64,000 bases of DNA from Thysanoteuthis rhombus (Eukaryota; Mollusca; Cephalopoda; Oegopsida; Thysanoteuthidae), in contig OY735218.1 in assembly GCA_963457665.1 (NCBI GenBank), positions 50,596,181 to 50,660,180 of the forward strand. The letters are read 5' to 3'. The notes under the pieces were generated by a model. That model worked only from the letters and a program-made list of their open reading frames with translations. It was not told the DNA's origin and did not search any database. A program made the position numbers and the translations under genes. Positions 50,336 to 63,211 of this stretch are shown piece by piece (position 1 is the stretch's first letter; each line of letters starts with the position of its first letter).

Positions 50336-52828
50336 TGGAATCTCACACGAGTTTGAGTGACAGCAAGTCTCCTCAAGTCTCCAGCCCTCCTCTCCTAGTA
50401 CTCATAGGTCGCAGTAATTCTGCGATTTACAGTTTCACACCGGTTGCCCAGTGGTTATCGCTGAAGGCTGAGTGACAATAAGTCTCCTCAGGTCCTCAGC
50501 TAACGTCTCCTCCCTCTTTTGCATATCATGACAGAGCTACAATTCGTTGCAGTACTTATATCTCTAGCACCTTCCTCAGTATCCGTGCAGTTCCAAGTAG
50601 CGCTGTGGTCTGTACGGTCTCTATCCTCCCCCTAATCCCGATCTCCTCCAGTCTCTCCCTCAGCGTTTTGGGGACAGTTCCTAGTGCGCCCACTATGACC
50701 GGTACTACCCTGGTTTTCATGTTCCACATTTTCCTTAACTCCCTTGCTAGGTCCTGGTATTTTTTCTCTTTTTTCACCTTCCTTCTTTTTTACTCTATGG
50801 TCTGCAGGTACAGCAACGTCTACTATTTGGCAGGCCTTCCTTTTTTTGTCTACTATTACTAAGTCCGGCCTTCTTGCCTGGATGAGGTGGTCAGTTTGGA
50901 TGTCAAAGTCCCACAGTAGTTTGTGGTTGTCATTCTCCAAAACTGCCTCTGGCTTGTGCTGATACCACTTTCCCCCATGGTTGAATCCCATTTGTTTACT
51001 TAGTTCCCAGTGTATCATCGTTGCTACTCTATCGTGTCTATGCTTGTACTCCTTCTGGGCGAGCTGACTACATTCACTAGTTATGTGGTTTACTGTCTCA
51101 TCTCTTTCACCGCACATGCGGCATTTGCTGTTTGTCTGTGTTCTGTCGATTTTTGCTTTTATGTAGTTTGTCCTTATGCTTTTGTTTTGGGCTGCCATGA
51201 TGAGCGATTCTGTTTCTCTCTTAAGGTTTCCCTTTCGTAACCACGTCCATGATTTCTCGTCTGCTATATCTTTTATCTGTCTTTTAAACTCGCCGTACAA
51301 TTTTTTCCCTTCCCACTTTTCTTTTCTAGTTTGCTGTACTGTTCCATTGTTTTCTACTTTATTGTTTGTTGCACTATCCCTCGCGCTCTTTATGATTTCT
51401 TTGCTATTTGTTTGCACATATCTTTCTAGGACTACTTTAGCTCTCTGGACACAATCTTCTATGCTGATGAGCCCCCTACCACCTTCTTTTCTCTTAACGT
51501 ATAGTCTATCTGTATCATCCCTAGGGTGTAATGCTTTATGCATCGTCATAAGTTTCCTTGTTCGCCTATCCATTGATTTGAGCTCTTCCTTTGTCCATCC
51601 TAGGAATGGTCCTGTATACCTAACTACTGACACAGCCCAGGTGTTCATTCCTTTTATTAGATTTCTGCTATTTAATTTGGTTTCTAATATTTTCCTTATC
51701 CTTCTGAGGTATTCTCTCTTAATTTTCTCCTTCATCTCTTCCCGTTTTATCGTGTCACATTCAAGGACACCTAGGTACTTGTATCGGTCTTGTGCAGTCA
51801 ATGCCCTAATCTTGTTGTTGTCCGGAAGTTCAATTCCCTCAGTCATTGAAAGCCTTCCTTTGTGCATCACCATGATTGCGCATTTTTCTATCCCAAACTC
51901 CATTCCTATGTCCTCACTATATTCCCTTACTTCGTTGAACAGAGTCTCAAGCTCTCCCCTGTTTTTTGCAAACAATTTAATATCGTCCATGTACATTAAG
52001 TGATTGACCTTTCCTTTTGTTTTAGAGAAGTGGTATCCTTTGCTGTTTTTCAGGATTCTGTTAAGCGGTATCATTGTTAGAACAAATAATAGTGGGGACA
52101 ACGAGTGTCCTTGGAAGATTCCCCTTTTTATCCCTACCTCGGCTAGTTTGTCCCCTCCGGCTGTCAAATCTACTTTCCAGTCTTCCATCGAATTACCAAT
52201 GAATTTAACCACCGGTTCGCTAATTTTGAACATTCTAAGGCATTCGAGTATCCAGCTATGTGGAATCATATCGTATGCCTTTTTGTAATCTATCCATCCC
52301 ATTGCAATATTCTTTCTCCTTTTTCTTACTTCTTTTAAGATCATCTGGTCTATGTAGAGTAAATCGTTTGCCCCTTTGGTTCCTATCCTACACCCTTTCT
52401 GTTCTTCTGGTAGTAGTCCCCTTCTATCCATTGACATGTATATTCTCTCTGCTATTTGCCCGGTCAGGATTTTCCACATAAGTGGTAGGCACGTGATTGG
52501 TCTATAGTTGCTTGCTATGTTCCCCTTTCCCGGGTCTTTTAGGATGAGGGTGGTTCTGCCTTTAGTCATCCATTCTGGTGCTTTGCCTTCGTTTAGACAA
52601 TTTTGGAGTAGGTGAGTGAGTCTGCCGTGTAACGTGGTGAATTTTTTGAACCAATACCCGTGGATCCCGTCGGGCCCCGGTGCTTTCCAGTTGGCTACTT
52701 TCCTAAGAGTATGTTTCAATGTGTTTTCATTCAGTACTATCGGTTCCCCCTTGTCTATATCTTCTAGTTCTTTTCTCATGTTTCCTAACCATTGCGGTGT
52801 TACGTTGTGTCTTTTTGGGTGCCCCCAT
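50336..52828 (-). mobile_element. R4/Dong-like LINE, copy 3 (longest)
   Basis: This is the best-preserved element in the window. It carries a reverse transcriptase, a CCHC knuckle and a restriction-like endonuclease on the minus strand, and a 3' UTR (50336-50555) with two related blocks as in copy 1. Both ends abut TTA/ATC repeats: 52829-52849 at the 5' side and 50249-50335 at the 3' side. The 5' end is truncated, since the sequence starts just before the reverse transcriptase. The domain order (RT, knuckle, restriction-like endonuclease) and the TAA context point to the R4 clade, which includes Dong; the clade is inferred. Confidence 0.8.
50632..52828 (-). pseudogene. Reverse transcriptase/endonuclease polyprotein, truncated and frameshifted
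   Basis: The frame is open from 52911 (its first 27 codons are read from the TTA repeat and the neighbouring tail) to 50632. Numbered from 52911: APGPDGI at 77-83, motif A IDYKKAYD at 207-214, motif B QGHSLSP at 267-273 (the family usually has QGDSLSP), catalytic YMDD at 307-310, zinc knuckle C597-x2-C600-x8-H609-x4-C614, and RRPDLVIVD at 680-688 with a second acidic position at D698, fitting the PD...D endonuclease core. After residue 716 the frame slips in an A-rich run near 50760-50785. The expected C-terminus (YQDLARELRKMWN to LRKVLEI) continues in another frame to 50556. The element would need trans help to move. Confidence 0.8.
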
Positions 52829-52849
52829 ATTTTTATCATTATTATTATT
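52829..52849. repeat. Short (TTA)n tract
   Basis: TTATCATTATTATTATTT separates copy 3's truncated 5' end from the 3' terminus of copy 4. This fits insertion of copy 3 into the TTA tail of copy 4. Confidence 0.85.
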
Positions 52850-52998
52850 TGCAATCTCACACCAGTTGCCAGATGGTTACTGCTAGAGTTTGAGTGACTG
52901 CAAGTCTCCACAAGTCTCCAGCCCTTCTCTCCTAGTTCTCATTGTCCATAGTAATACTGTGGTTTATAGTTTCACTCCGGTTGCGCGATGTATTATTA
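52850..52998 (-). mobile_element. R4/Dong-like LINE, copy 4 (3' UTR only)
   Basis: Starts with gcaatctcacaccagttgcc on the plus strand and follows the 3' UTR of copies 1 and 3 through the second related block (tttcactccggttgcg), then breaks off into tattattatttttatc. Only about 150 bases of the element were inserted. TTA-like sequence flanks both sides. Confidence 0.75.
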
Positions 52999-53254
52999 TT
53001 TTTATCAATAATCAAAATGAGTCTTTGGGTATCCCCACGAACAATTTACATCAACAATATCTATTCAACATCAAAATACATATTATTATTCATGTGATAA
53101 AAATATGTATGAAATTACATTTCATCAGTGCAGTACAGAGAAAAATTCACCAGGTACAATTTTTCCTCTATATCGTGTCATCAATGAAAACACGAAAATA
53201 TCCCTTTTAAAAGACTATAAACTATTTGAATCAGTCGACTTCCACCAAATTGCA

Positions 53255-53350
53255 AAGTATACAATGAAACTTCGATTATCCAAACGAAAGGGGTTGGGGT
53301 ATTTTGTCCAGATAATTGATTGTTCGAATAACTGATTCGATCATCCAAAA
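53255..53350 (+). mobile_element. pogo/Tigger-like terminal fragment
   Basis: The sequence TACAATGAAACTTCGATTAT followed by CCAAACGAA, and nearby blocks 'ttgttcgaataac' and 'gattcgatcatcca', resemble the CAGT(G/A)AAACCTCGATTATCCGAAC termini of pogo/Tigger elements. A TA dinucleotide precedes it, as expected of a TA target. The other end was not found. Confidence 0.4.
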
Positions 53351-55747
53351 GTCATACTGAACTAAATTACAAAACATTGTAATCTTATTTGGATAACCAA
53401 TCTTTCTCTTTTCTCACAAGCTTTTACTCTTTTCCAACAGGGGGGGGGGATTGAAATCACAACATCCATGGAACTGGATGAAATTGAGCAATTTTTACAT
53501 TAAGTTGCCAAGTTCCCTTATCAATTAGAAATCAAAGTCTTATATCCAATGTCTTTCCGAAATATGTTGATTTTTATGGACAGCCAACTGATTGTGTTTC
53601 AAAGCAAAGCATGTATAGTGCTGCTATTGTCGTCGTATTTTGCAAGGTTTTCCTTGTCGTTCATTGTTTCCTCTATATTTGTATTTTAATAATCTTTTAC
53701 CTGTTGGCACTTCAATTAAAATTTCCGCTTGTTCAGCTCATTTAAACAAGTGCTCGTCAGGCATCTCTTTCAATTGGTACACGATTTTGTTCGTTTCTTT
53801 TTCTTCATTCCAATTAGAAATTCTGCACCAAAACTTATTCATTACATCATATGATGAAGCAGTTTTCAAAATTGATTCCCTCAGGATTTATTCCTTCTCG
53901 GAAAAATTCTGCAATCTTGGACACTTTTTTATTTATTAATCATGAAACATTTTCCATGATGAATGACTGCAATGCGAAACCCACTTTTAATTATGAAGGG
54001 TCAGGACTATATCTTTGGGGCAGCAGAGTGGACCCCGACTGCTTGAAAAAATGAATATTTTTTTTGATACCTGAATAAATAAATGTTACAGATGAAAAGA
54101 CTCAAATACCTCCAAATTATGATAAATTGACATTGCAAACAAAGATTTGAAAATGTCCTAGAGCTTATTTTTACAAATGTTATTTGTTCATTGGTTCTGT
54201 GATAAAGTTCATTTTTTTACTTGACTCTTTCGCCAATTCCAGTGTTAAAATGCCAGGAACAAAATGTAAGTGAAAAATACCTGATCAAAATGTTCAAACA
54301 AAAGAGAATTGTGTATCTGGTTCGAGCACTTATTCCTCTACACCCTTCCGGGGATAAATGAGCCAATACCTTCTAGAAAGCATGAACTAATGTGGCAATA
54401 TACTTATCTGCAAAATATCAAACAAAGTTTTCAATGAATATCAATGAAAGTGGGTCCGTGAGCCCTGGGGTAAAGAAGAATTGGTTACCTACGATGTAAA
54501 GCTTTCCGTACCCTGGGGTCTACCCTTCTGTAAAGATTCATTAAAATTCATGTGAATTAATAGTGATATTGTTTGAACAAATATATAGCCTGAATGTGGG
54601 ATATCATCCCCATAATCCAGTTGCTCTCCTATAAGCTTATGACCCACCCTTCTACAGAATAAAGCATTGAAAAACATTGAGAAATTTTGAAGATATTGCC
54701 TAGAAAAACAGGAAAACATACAGGAGTGAATACGTATGAATCTTATATCTTCGTTTGAAGATTTAAATAACTGGATTCATTAACAAAGAAATTGGGAAAA
54801 TTCCAAACCTCCCATAATTACAAGAATGAATAAATATAATCAAAATAAAGTCGTATAAACATTCAGAAATATTGTAATTGCAATATCAAATATCTTTGTT
54901 TTGCTTCTAAAAAAAAATCACTATACAGAGTATGGACTTGTTTTTAATTTTGCTTTCATTGTAGATCTCTCTTTAATTTTGATACTATTTATCTGTTAGA
55001 CACAAATTCTTTATTTGTTTTTGTAATAGCGCTGTTTTGTTTCTTAAAAAAATGAAGTTCGTGGAGTACGAACATATTTTTAATTCTGTTTTACGATGGA
55101 TTATTCTTTGACGTTGATACTATTTATCTGTTTTTCTTGAAACAAAAGTTTTTTATATCTTTGATGTTTTTTGTTTCTTCAAATATACCCTCGTGTCTTG
55201 CGAAGATACATTTACAGTCATAAGTCTAGTCTCCATAGAAGAGACTAACGGCTGGAATTGATATTTTTGAATGTTTCAATTTCAAACGATTTTTTCTTCA
55301 AAAGAACACATTTTTTAGAAGCCTGCTGGGGAAGCAATAGGCAAAAATAATAGAGACATATCGATTTCTTTATCAAATTTTACAAGTGGTATGAAATAAA
55401 CCGGTGCTTCACACAGAGATTTATTCAGTGATTCATTTAACCCTTTCTATTAGGATCATTCCCAATAATTCCAAAGAGATGTCAAATTATTGGATTCTAA
55501 AGGATAAAAAGTATGAAATTGATAAGTGCAATTTTTTTCATATGATTTTTGTAATTTAACCAACTGTAATCTTCAATGGAATTTTCTCCCTTTTTTTCTA
55601 GATCTCTGTATCCATTATTGTTCCGTTTCTACTCGATTCGTTCGTGACTTTTCTAAACCATTTAATATAGCTGATTTGTCTTGTCATTGAAATGATTCAT
55701 TTTGATCTTGCATCGTGGGATCTTTTTGGGAACCAGAATTGAATGAA
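53351..55747. other. Gene-free AT-rich stretch
   Basis: No supported gene. A GGTTCGAGCAC string near 54.32 kb resembles a pol III B box without other tRNA features. Confidence 0.5.
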
Positions 55748-55772
55748 TGTGTGTGTGTGTGTGTGTGTGTGT
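55748..55772. repeat. (TG)n microsatellite
   Basis: About 12 GT units. Confidence 0.95.
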
Positions 55773-55789
55773 ACGTGCAATATTAAAAG

Positions 55790-56250
55790 ATTGAAGGCCT
55801 CTATTGTATAACCAATGCATCCTCCCAATAGTCACTCATGGACCTGGAACATGGAATCTAGCCAAGAGATAGATCCGCTAATTGAAGACCCAGGCAATGT
55901 GCAAATAAAAGAAATACGCTGGGCCTCACATGGAGAGATCACAAAACAGCGAAGTACATCTGAGAAAAGACAAAAGTCAGGGACATCATAGAATCCATTA
56001 AAAATCTCAAATAGCGGTGGGCTGGCTATGTTGCGAGAATGGTGGACAACCGATGGACATCACGACTCACGAAATGGTTCCCCTGGGATCACATGCGCAA
56101 ACAAAGCCAGCGGAGTATTACATGGAGGGACCAGCTAGACAAGTTCAGAAAGTACTGGCTCCGCAATGCCCATGATAGAGAAGTGTTGCGAATCGTGGGG
56201 AAGGTGTATGTCCAACAAAGGACGTTAAAAGACTAATGATGATGATGATT
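55790..56250 (+). mobile_element. RTE-type LINE, 3' end (best-preserved RTE end)
   Basis: The early part reads VYNQCILPIVTHGPGTWNL, the block before the RTE C-terminus. After frame breaks a 66-codon frame (56039-56236) reads MVDNRWTSRLTKWFPWDH, then ITWRDQLDKFRKYWLRNAHD and REVLRIVGKVYVQQRTLKD before a stop. An ATGATGATGATGATT tail follows. This is the usual end of RTE polyproteins, after the reverse transcriptase. It is 5'-truncated and non-functional. It serves as the reference for the fragments at 2.2, 10.2, 24.3 and 45.8 kb. Confidence 0.8.
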
Positions 56251-59200
56251 ATCGTTCTGTCAAAGTTTTCTCTTCTAGAACCCATCGAGCCATCAACCAG
56301 TTATCAGGTTCTTTTTTTTTCAGTTTTTTAGTGATTTTTCCCATTTGGATAGCTTTCTCTGCATGAATGTTTGTAAACAGAGAGACGCGGATGTGGTGCC
56401 CTGACCGACTGGGATTTTGGCTCGTTACGCCCAGTACTTTTCTGTGTAGTCAAGTTGAACCCAAGACCAAAGATTCGTCCTGAGGCCTCAAAACTAGCGT
56501 TCTAACGTTCTTGGGGTGATAGTTGCAAGAATCAAAGAAGAAGGATTTTCGATTCACCTTACCCACACTTGGTGCATGTGTGTGTGTGTTATCCCTACAT
56601 TGAACTTCAGTCACAGCCTGTTTTCGTGGGGACTCGGGCAAATACAGTACATATTTGGGTAAGATGTACAAGCTGCACTTATAGAAATACAGAACAAAAA
56701 CTTTAACAGCTTTTCTTTTGTTTTTTGAAAATTCCCTCTAAAAATATTATTATGGGAAACTCAATTTACTATGTAATTTTATGCTGAATGTGTCAATCAA
56801 TTCGTGACCACAGTGTTCATGCTTTTATAAAATTCTGAAATTTTTAGTGATCATTTCCCAAAACAGCCATAGAAAAGCTGAGATCGATAAACCCCTTTTC
56901 CGAATGTTTTATCAACCTTCAACACCACAAGCAACTAGAAAACGCCAAAGGACGTTAATTAACGTTTTTTACTTTAGCTATTCAGTGCCAAACTACGTAA
57001 ATCAGGAATATGCGCCTCGTTATCATTTTATGTTCTTCACACAGGTGACTAATACCTGCTCTCCAACAATGCCATATCCCTATGGGGATCCTCTATTGTT
57101 GATTGATGTTTCACACATGTCAGAAAAAAAAAAACTTCAAAAAAATAAATCTCTCCTTTTCTTTTCATTCTCTTGTATGGTTCGTGTTAATCTTTTGTCT
57201 TTTTTTTTTCAATTTAATTAAGGTGAAGAGAATACTTTTTTAAAATGTTAACATCAATAATCAATATTGATGCGAATGGATCTCAAACGTGCACGACTAC
57301 TAAGCAGCTCAGATGACAATTGAGTTTTGTGAAACAGTCGTTGAAACAGTCTTTCAAGGGACGGTGGAATGTGGTGACTCTCGCTTGACTCTGCTGATGT
57401 AACTGCGAATCAAATTTGTAATTCTGAGACACCAGATGCCGGATTTGCCGCCAGTTAATCACTTCATAATGATTCAGAAGATTACCAACACGAGAAATTA
57501 AAAACAATCACAAAAACCAGAACATCATAAACAAGAAATGCGGTTATAATTTAGTCCGAGGAATAGAGAAATGGAAGAAGTAAATGAATTGAAATATTGA
57601 AATCAGAAAGAACTAATTGAAAATGACTGAATGAATAATAATTGGAACCAAGTTAGTTGTGTTACCGAAAGGAATTAAAGCGGTATCAAGTGGTGCTCTT
57701 TAGGCCAGCAAAATGGTGAAAATATAAGTGAAAGTAACCTGAACATTTGAGGGATTTCAAAATTAGCAGATTAAAATGACAGCCCGAGAAAAAGTGTTAT
57801 GAAAAATTCAATCAGCACAAGTTATGTAATCCGACTTCTATTTGTCGGCCATCATTTTAATCTGACTAAAATCTAATTAAAATGCAGGTGTTCCCGGCTA
57901 TTTGAAAGGAGAGCAGTCCTAACAAGAGACTCTGTCAGTCGGGAATGCCTTGAAGGGAGCAGCAACCATCATTGATTTATATGGAAATTTGGCATCACAG
58001 TCAATAATTGAACAACCGTATAAACAAAATTTGGAGTCATGTAGAAAAAACTTACATCGAAAAATAGATAGGTTCAAAATCAATTCTATCTACGAGATCA
58101 ATGTTTTTCAACTGGAAAACATCTGGGATAAAGTTAAAAAAAACATTTACAACAATCGAGATTCTGGAAAATACAGATGTTATCGATAAATCCGTCGATA
58201 TAAGGCTTTAAAAAGTTAAAAAGTATCTTTTTCACCACTGTCAAAAGGAAATATTTAAAAAGGGTTCAACTAAAGTATTGATGTGACCAGGGGTGACATA
58301 TCAAGGCACAAAAGCAAAAAGTAATGATACCCTTCTCTACCTTTGGTGGTTACAGTTATTCAATAATTTTCAGTGTTGACAATGAACTAAACAAAGCTGC
58401 AGGTAATTGCAATAAAACTAAAGTGAATAATGATAAAGACATCTTTTTAGAACCGATAACAAATCTGCACAGGTCCTCTTTCAAAGAATTGCCGAGCAGA
58501 TCCTTCAAGTCTAAACAAGTTCTTAGTATCAAATGACTTACAGCAAAATCAAACAAAACAGATGATTTCTCAAAGAGAAAAAGAAGAGAGATTAGTTAAA
58601 TTTCGAGGGATTAACCAAAATGGAACATTTCACAACTGTTTTGTGGATGCTGTCTCTTTACAGATTAATTTTCAATCAATATATCAATGAAGGGTCTATT
58701 AAGTGCATTATTCAGTAGCATACAGCATTGACAATTTAGAAGAGATTTTTCAATCTTTGATTCTGGGAGACTCTAACAAACTTGGGAAAAAAAAAGAAAA
58801 AATTCAAAATATCATCTCCATTGGCAACACTGGACATTGAAACATGAAAAAAAAAACATCTAAACATTCTCAACACTATGCACACCAATTCGAAATAAAA
58901 CATAACAGGAAAAAGTTGAATTAGCCCCCAGCAGGAGATTATGTTGAAATACAAATGTTTGTTTGTAGTCATCTCAAGTCCACAGACCTTTTAATGTAAC
59001 TATGCATTTAGTAAGATCAGTGGGTTATGTAATTGTGTATTTGATACAAGCGTTAGTGGTTGTTGCTTGCATCCAGATATCAGCTAGGCGTAGAAATGCT
59101 GACAGGTTCTTGACAATCGAGGTAGGACAATATCCCTGCCCAAATTATGCTTATTTTATTTTCTATCTTCCTGAGCCTGAGTAGCAAGTACAAATATATT

Positions 59201-62200
59201 ATGATTAATCATTTAGGCTTTTTTTCTAATCAACGTAGCCATAAAATGGTCCGTCCTCACAACCGGCCAATCAGGCCCCAGATTCTTCTTCTTTCGAGAG
59301 TCTGTGTTTGCGTCTGTGTCTCCAGGCACTCCAGGTCACACATTTAGGCAATAGATATGCATCAGTACACCACCGACAACCATCTAATTTTTTCCTTTCC
59401 TTTTAAGTGCTTTTGAGGGATCTCTAATGCCTCTTTGGATAAACAATACGGAAATCTTTTTTTCAGATAATTCTAAGTGGAAGATCTTTTTTATTCTATT
59501 TTATATTAGATGAAAGACTAATTTTTTTCAGATAATTTGAAGTTTTAAGATAATTAGTTCTGATACGCGCACAAGATACAATGAATCATTCACGTAGAAT
59601 AAGGATAGCTTAGTTATTTCTGTGTAAGCTAAATTTTCCTTGTATAAGAATAACTCCTCTTGAACCTGTTACGCAAATAACTGTTGCATGTTGCTGCTAT
59701 TCAAAAACACCTGTACTTGACCTTCAGAAGATATTGCTGATAAACATCGGTTGCAACGTCCACATACAATGAGATTATGATTATAGTAATCGTTCACTCA
59801 TTCAAAAATCTGGATTCAAAAATAGATTTTTCAGCAGTTGCTTTTGAGGAGTAACAGAAAGCAATAAAGACTACAATTGAGAATTTCGAGCTTTTTTATA
59901 CTTGATATCGACAACAGAAGGTGTCAAATTGAACTATTCAATAAATGAACAAGAATTTAAATAAAAATTAAAGCCAGTTTCGCATTGATCGGATAAACAT
60001 GTTATGATTAGAAATCGTCAACCCAAGTGTGTATGTTTGTATCACACGTACAGGCCGCTCTAATGTTGTTAAAGGGCTGCAAAATTAAACGTCGAGGGAA
60101 AATATTCAAACTGACCCATTATTGAGGTTTTTAGTGGGGGTTCAATCTTCGATTTGAGTTCATTACAAACTGCTATCCCAGTTTGTGTCCGGTAGCATTC
60201 AGGCCTTTTTCTTTTATTCAGATATTCTAGTGATTTAATAAAAGACAACGTAACTCATTCATTGATCACCCTTTCTTCTATTTCTCATTTGATCACATCA
60301 ATAAAGCAAGCTGCCGAAAGACCTTGGTCCCATAAGTGTTCCTTACCAGACCGGTAACCTGTAAAAAATACTCTGATACAAGAATAACTCTATTTCAACT
60401 CGTACCCTACCTATTTAGTTAAAAAAATCCCATTCCAACTGCTTCTCTTTGATTTCCTTTGTTTCCCGTATTTTACATGGACCGATTATCTGCCTGGGAT
60501 TTCTATGAGTCTCGAATGCTTCACGTCAAATCAAGTCTCACGAGTGTCGATTGGACATGCATTGCTTCCTATTGAGATGTGGTCATCCAGTCTCTACTAC
60601 CTTTTCTTTCGTCAAACTCAAGTCTAAACCTAGATTTTTTCTTTTCAATAACAAGATCAACAAGAATAATCCTCACCATATTTGGCTGTGTAAAATATAA
60701 CGTCCCCCTACCGAGCATAGAAATCCTGACCAACTAATTGGAAGACGTATCCCCTTACCGTCCGAGTTAGATTGACAAGTCTCACAAATCTACCAACATG
60801 TACCTGAGAAATAAGTAAGGGCATATTTTTTTGTACTATAAAAACACGTGAATGATATTTGTCCAATTGGTATTTGGAATTACCAACCAGTTAATGGTGG
60901 CTGGCTCTCCTACTGACTGAGCCAAACTGACCAGTCTCACATTTTTACGAGATTAATGTTAAAATACGCAAGTAATTATTTAATTGTAATGTAACTATGC
61001 ATTCATGAGGGAAAATTGTTGATTTTATAATTTCATTTCTTATGTATCCGATGCAAAGAAGTTGCAATAACCATTCTAAGTTGGCATCAGTGTAGGAATA
61101 GAGTTTGACCCAGCAGCAGCCAGGCTTTCTTTTTTCTCTTTTACGGTCCTAAACTCATCCAGTCTTACGGCATTTCTCCCATTTGAGCTCGAGGTTTTGG
61201 TGCCATTCAGTATGTGGAGACTGTAATTCTGGGAAATCTAGGAAGAGCGAATACGCAAGTCAGGTTTGGGAACTTGACAAGTATTCAATGTTCCCCGAGG
61301 CCAATTTGGCAAGTTTCATCAACTGCGCTTACAGGGAAAATATTGTTAGATGCTGATATGCAGGAGACGCGATAAGATCCTGGTAGAAGAAGACGAGAGT
61401 CGGGCAATAATCGAAATCCAACTGGCTTAAGGCAGTAGCACAACGGAAGTATCGTTTCGCAACTGATCTTCAAAATTAAATTACCGCATATACCGGAATA
61501 TAATACAAATGGCTCACAGTAATATTTGTGAGAATACTGCTCACTGAAACTCATCCAAACCCTACAACTGTCTATACGGAGGTTCAAAAGATGACCCCAT
61601 AGTCTTGATAGAGTGGCATGGTCTGACGTCATCATACAACATCCCATTTAAACATTAAAAGTCCCACAACTAATAAAACAATAGGGAAAGTGTTGCTTGT
61701 ATCTGTTTCAGTATATATTTTTTTGGTTCTTTCGGCGGCAAATTCACTCAGTTTAACAGCTTGACATCAACTTTATACTGAAAAGAACGTTGATAACTTT
61801 TAGTCAATTTATTGATTTTCCATTTGTTCTATCTTTCGAGCAAGCAAAGCAACAATGTCAAGGAGGTAACAACACATTAATAAGATTTCCATAACTATAC
61901 TGACAAACTATGCTAAATTGTATTGGAAATAACTCCCCGAAAAGGAAATAATAATTTTTCCCAATTGATTCCCTGATGTGAAGTGTTCAAAGATTGAACC
62001 AGAAGTCATGCCCCACTATACAAGCCGTTCGACGCAATGTAATATTTTTTTAAATCAACTAACCGTTTTATACAACAACATACATGGTAAACATATTCGG
62101 CAAATAGTCATACTCAACGGATATTTGACGTGTTTGGTGGCTGGAACATTTACGCATTTCTTACCGGCAGAAATACTCGTCTTTTGAGCCTCTATAGAAG

Positions 62201-63211
62201 GTTGGAACTTTGGAGCTAAGTGGTCCTTTCTCACTTGGAAGTTTGGCACTATACAGATTTCTTTTCTTTACCGAATTCTGATTCCATGTTGTATGATGCT
62301 GACGTAAATAAATATCTGTAACTTATATTTATACATTGATGACGTTCGTCCTCTCAGAATGACGTCATAGTATGTTTAGTTTGCTGGTTCCTGAAAACAC
62401 TCATACATGACTAAGTTTACAAGATAAATCTCTGAACGTTCTAGCGCAATATAAATGCAGATTAACTCATCTGAGGTAAGTAGCATTAATAGTTCGCTCA
62501 TTCTTTTATATGACAATCACAACTTCAAATATGATGCACATTTTTCCATTATTTAATTGATCAGCCCCAACACGGCACGCCGCTGAGAGACTTAAAAATG
62601 ACTGATCATAAGACTATAAATTCAGATTGGGGGATTCTCATTATGATAGGGGCTGTTTATTGATGACTATAAGAACTTTCTATCATTTGGGGTGAAATCA
62701 ATTTAAATCGATATAAAAGAAATACTGGAAATTAATAATGGTCAAATAAGTTTTTTTGTGTTTTGTATGAGAGTAAATGGTGTTAAATGGTGAGTAAAAA
62801 AGAAAATTCATGACAACCCTTAATCATATTACTTTTTTCCATCCTATCATGTAATGGATTTTAAAAGCTTATAAATTCTTCAATTTCCAAACTGAAAACT
62901 TTCTGAATCATATTGTTTCAAAATGCTCTAAAATATCCGTCTCTCTTTGATTCCACTGGTCTTCTCCAGACATACCAAATCTTCAGGACCAGATTTCTAA
63001 GGGGGTAAAAGACCAATTGACTTTAATCCCCCTCTGTTCAAAAATGTACTATTTTTTTTTAAAGAGTTGTTTTTTTTCTTATTTTTTTGTTTTGTTTTTT
63101 CATTAAGAGATAAATTATCAATTAACACTTAAAAATCATTCGGGAATCATTCAAACTATATCATTCCCTATCGTTCCAAATGAATAAATGAAATCATGAT
63201 AATTCTTTTCT
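56251..63211. other. Gene-free AT-rich stretch
   Basis: No supported gene. A loose duplication of about 170 bases is visible at 60.72-60.96 kb (shared 'accaacta', 'cttac', 'acaagtctcaca/accagtctcaca'). Open frames of 60-120 codons (for example 56847-57221 plus, 61285-61647 minus) have no recognisable motifs. Confidence 0.5.

Noticed and set aside
51176-52003. Long plus-strand open frame opposite the R4-like polyprotein
   Set aside because: A shadow of the minus-strand coding sequence, hydrophobic because it is antisense to Lys/Glu-rich codons.
61285-61647. 120-codon minus-strand open frame
   Set aside because: No motif, no splice context; expected occasionally by chance in 64 kb of six frames.
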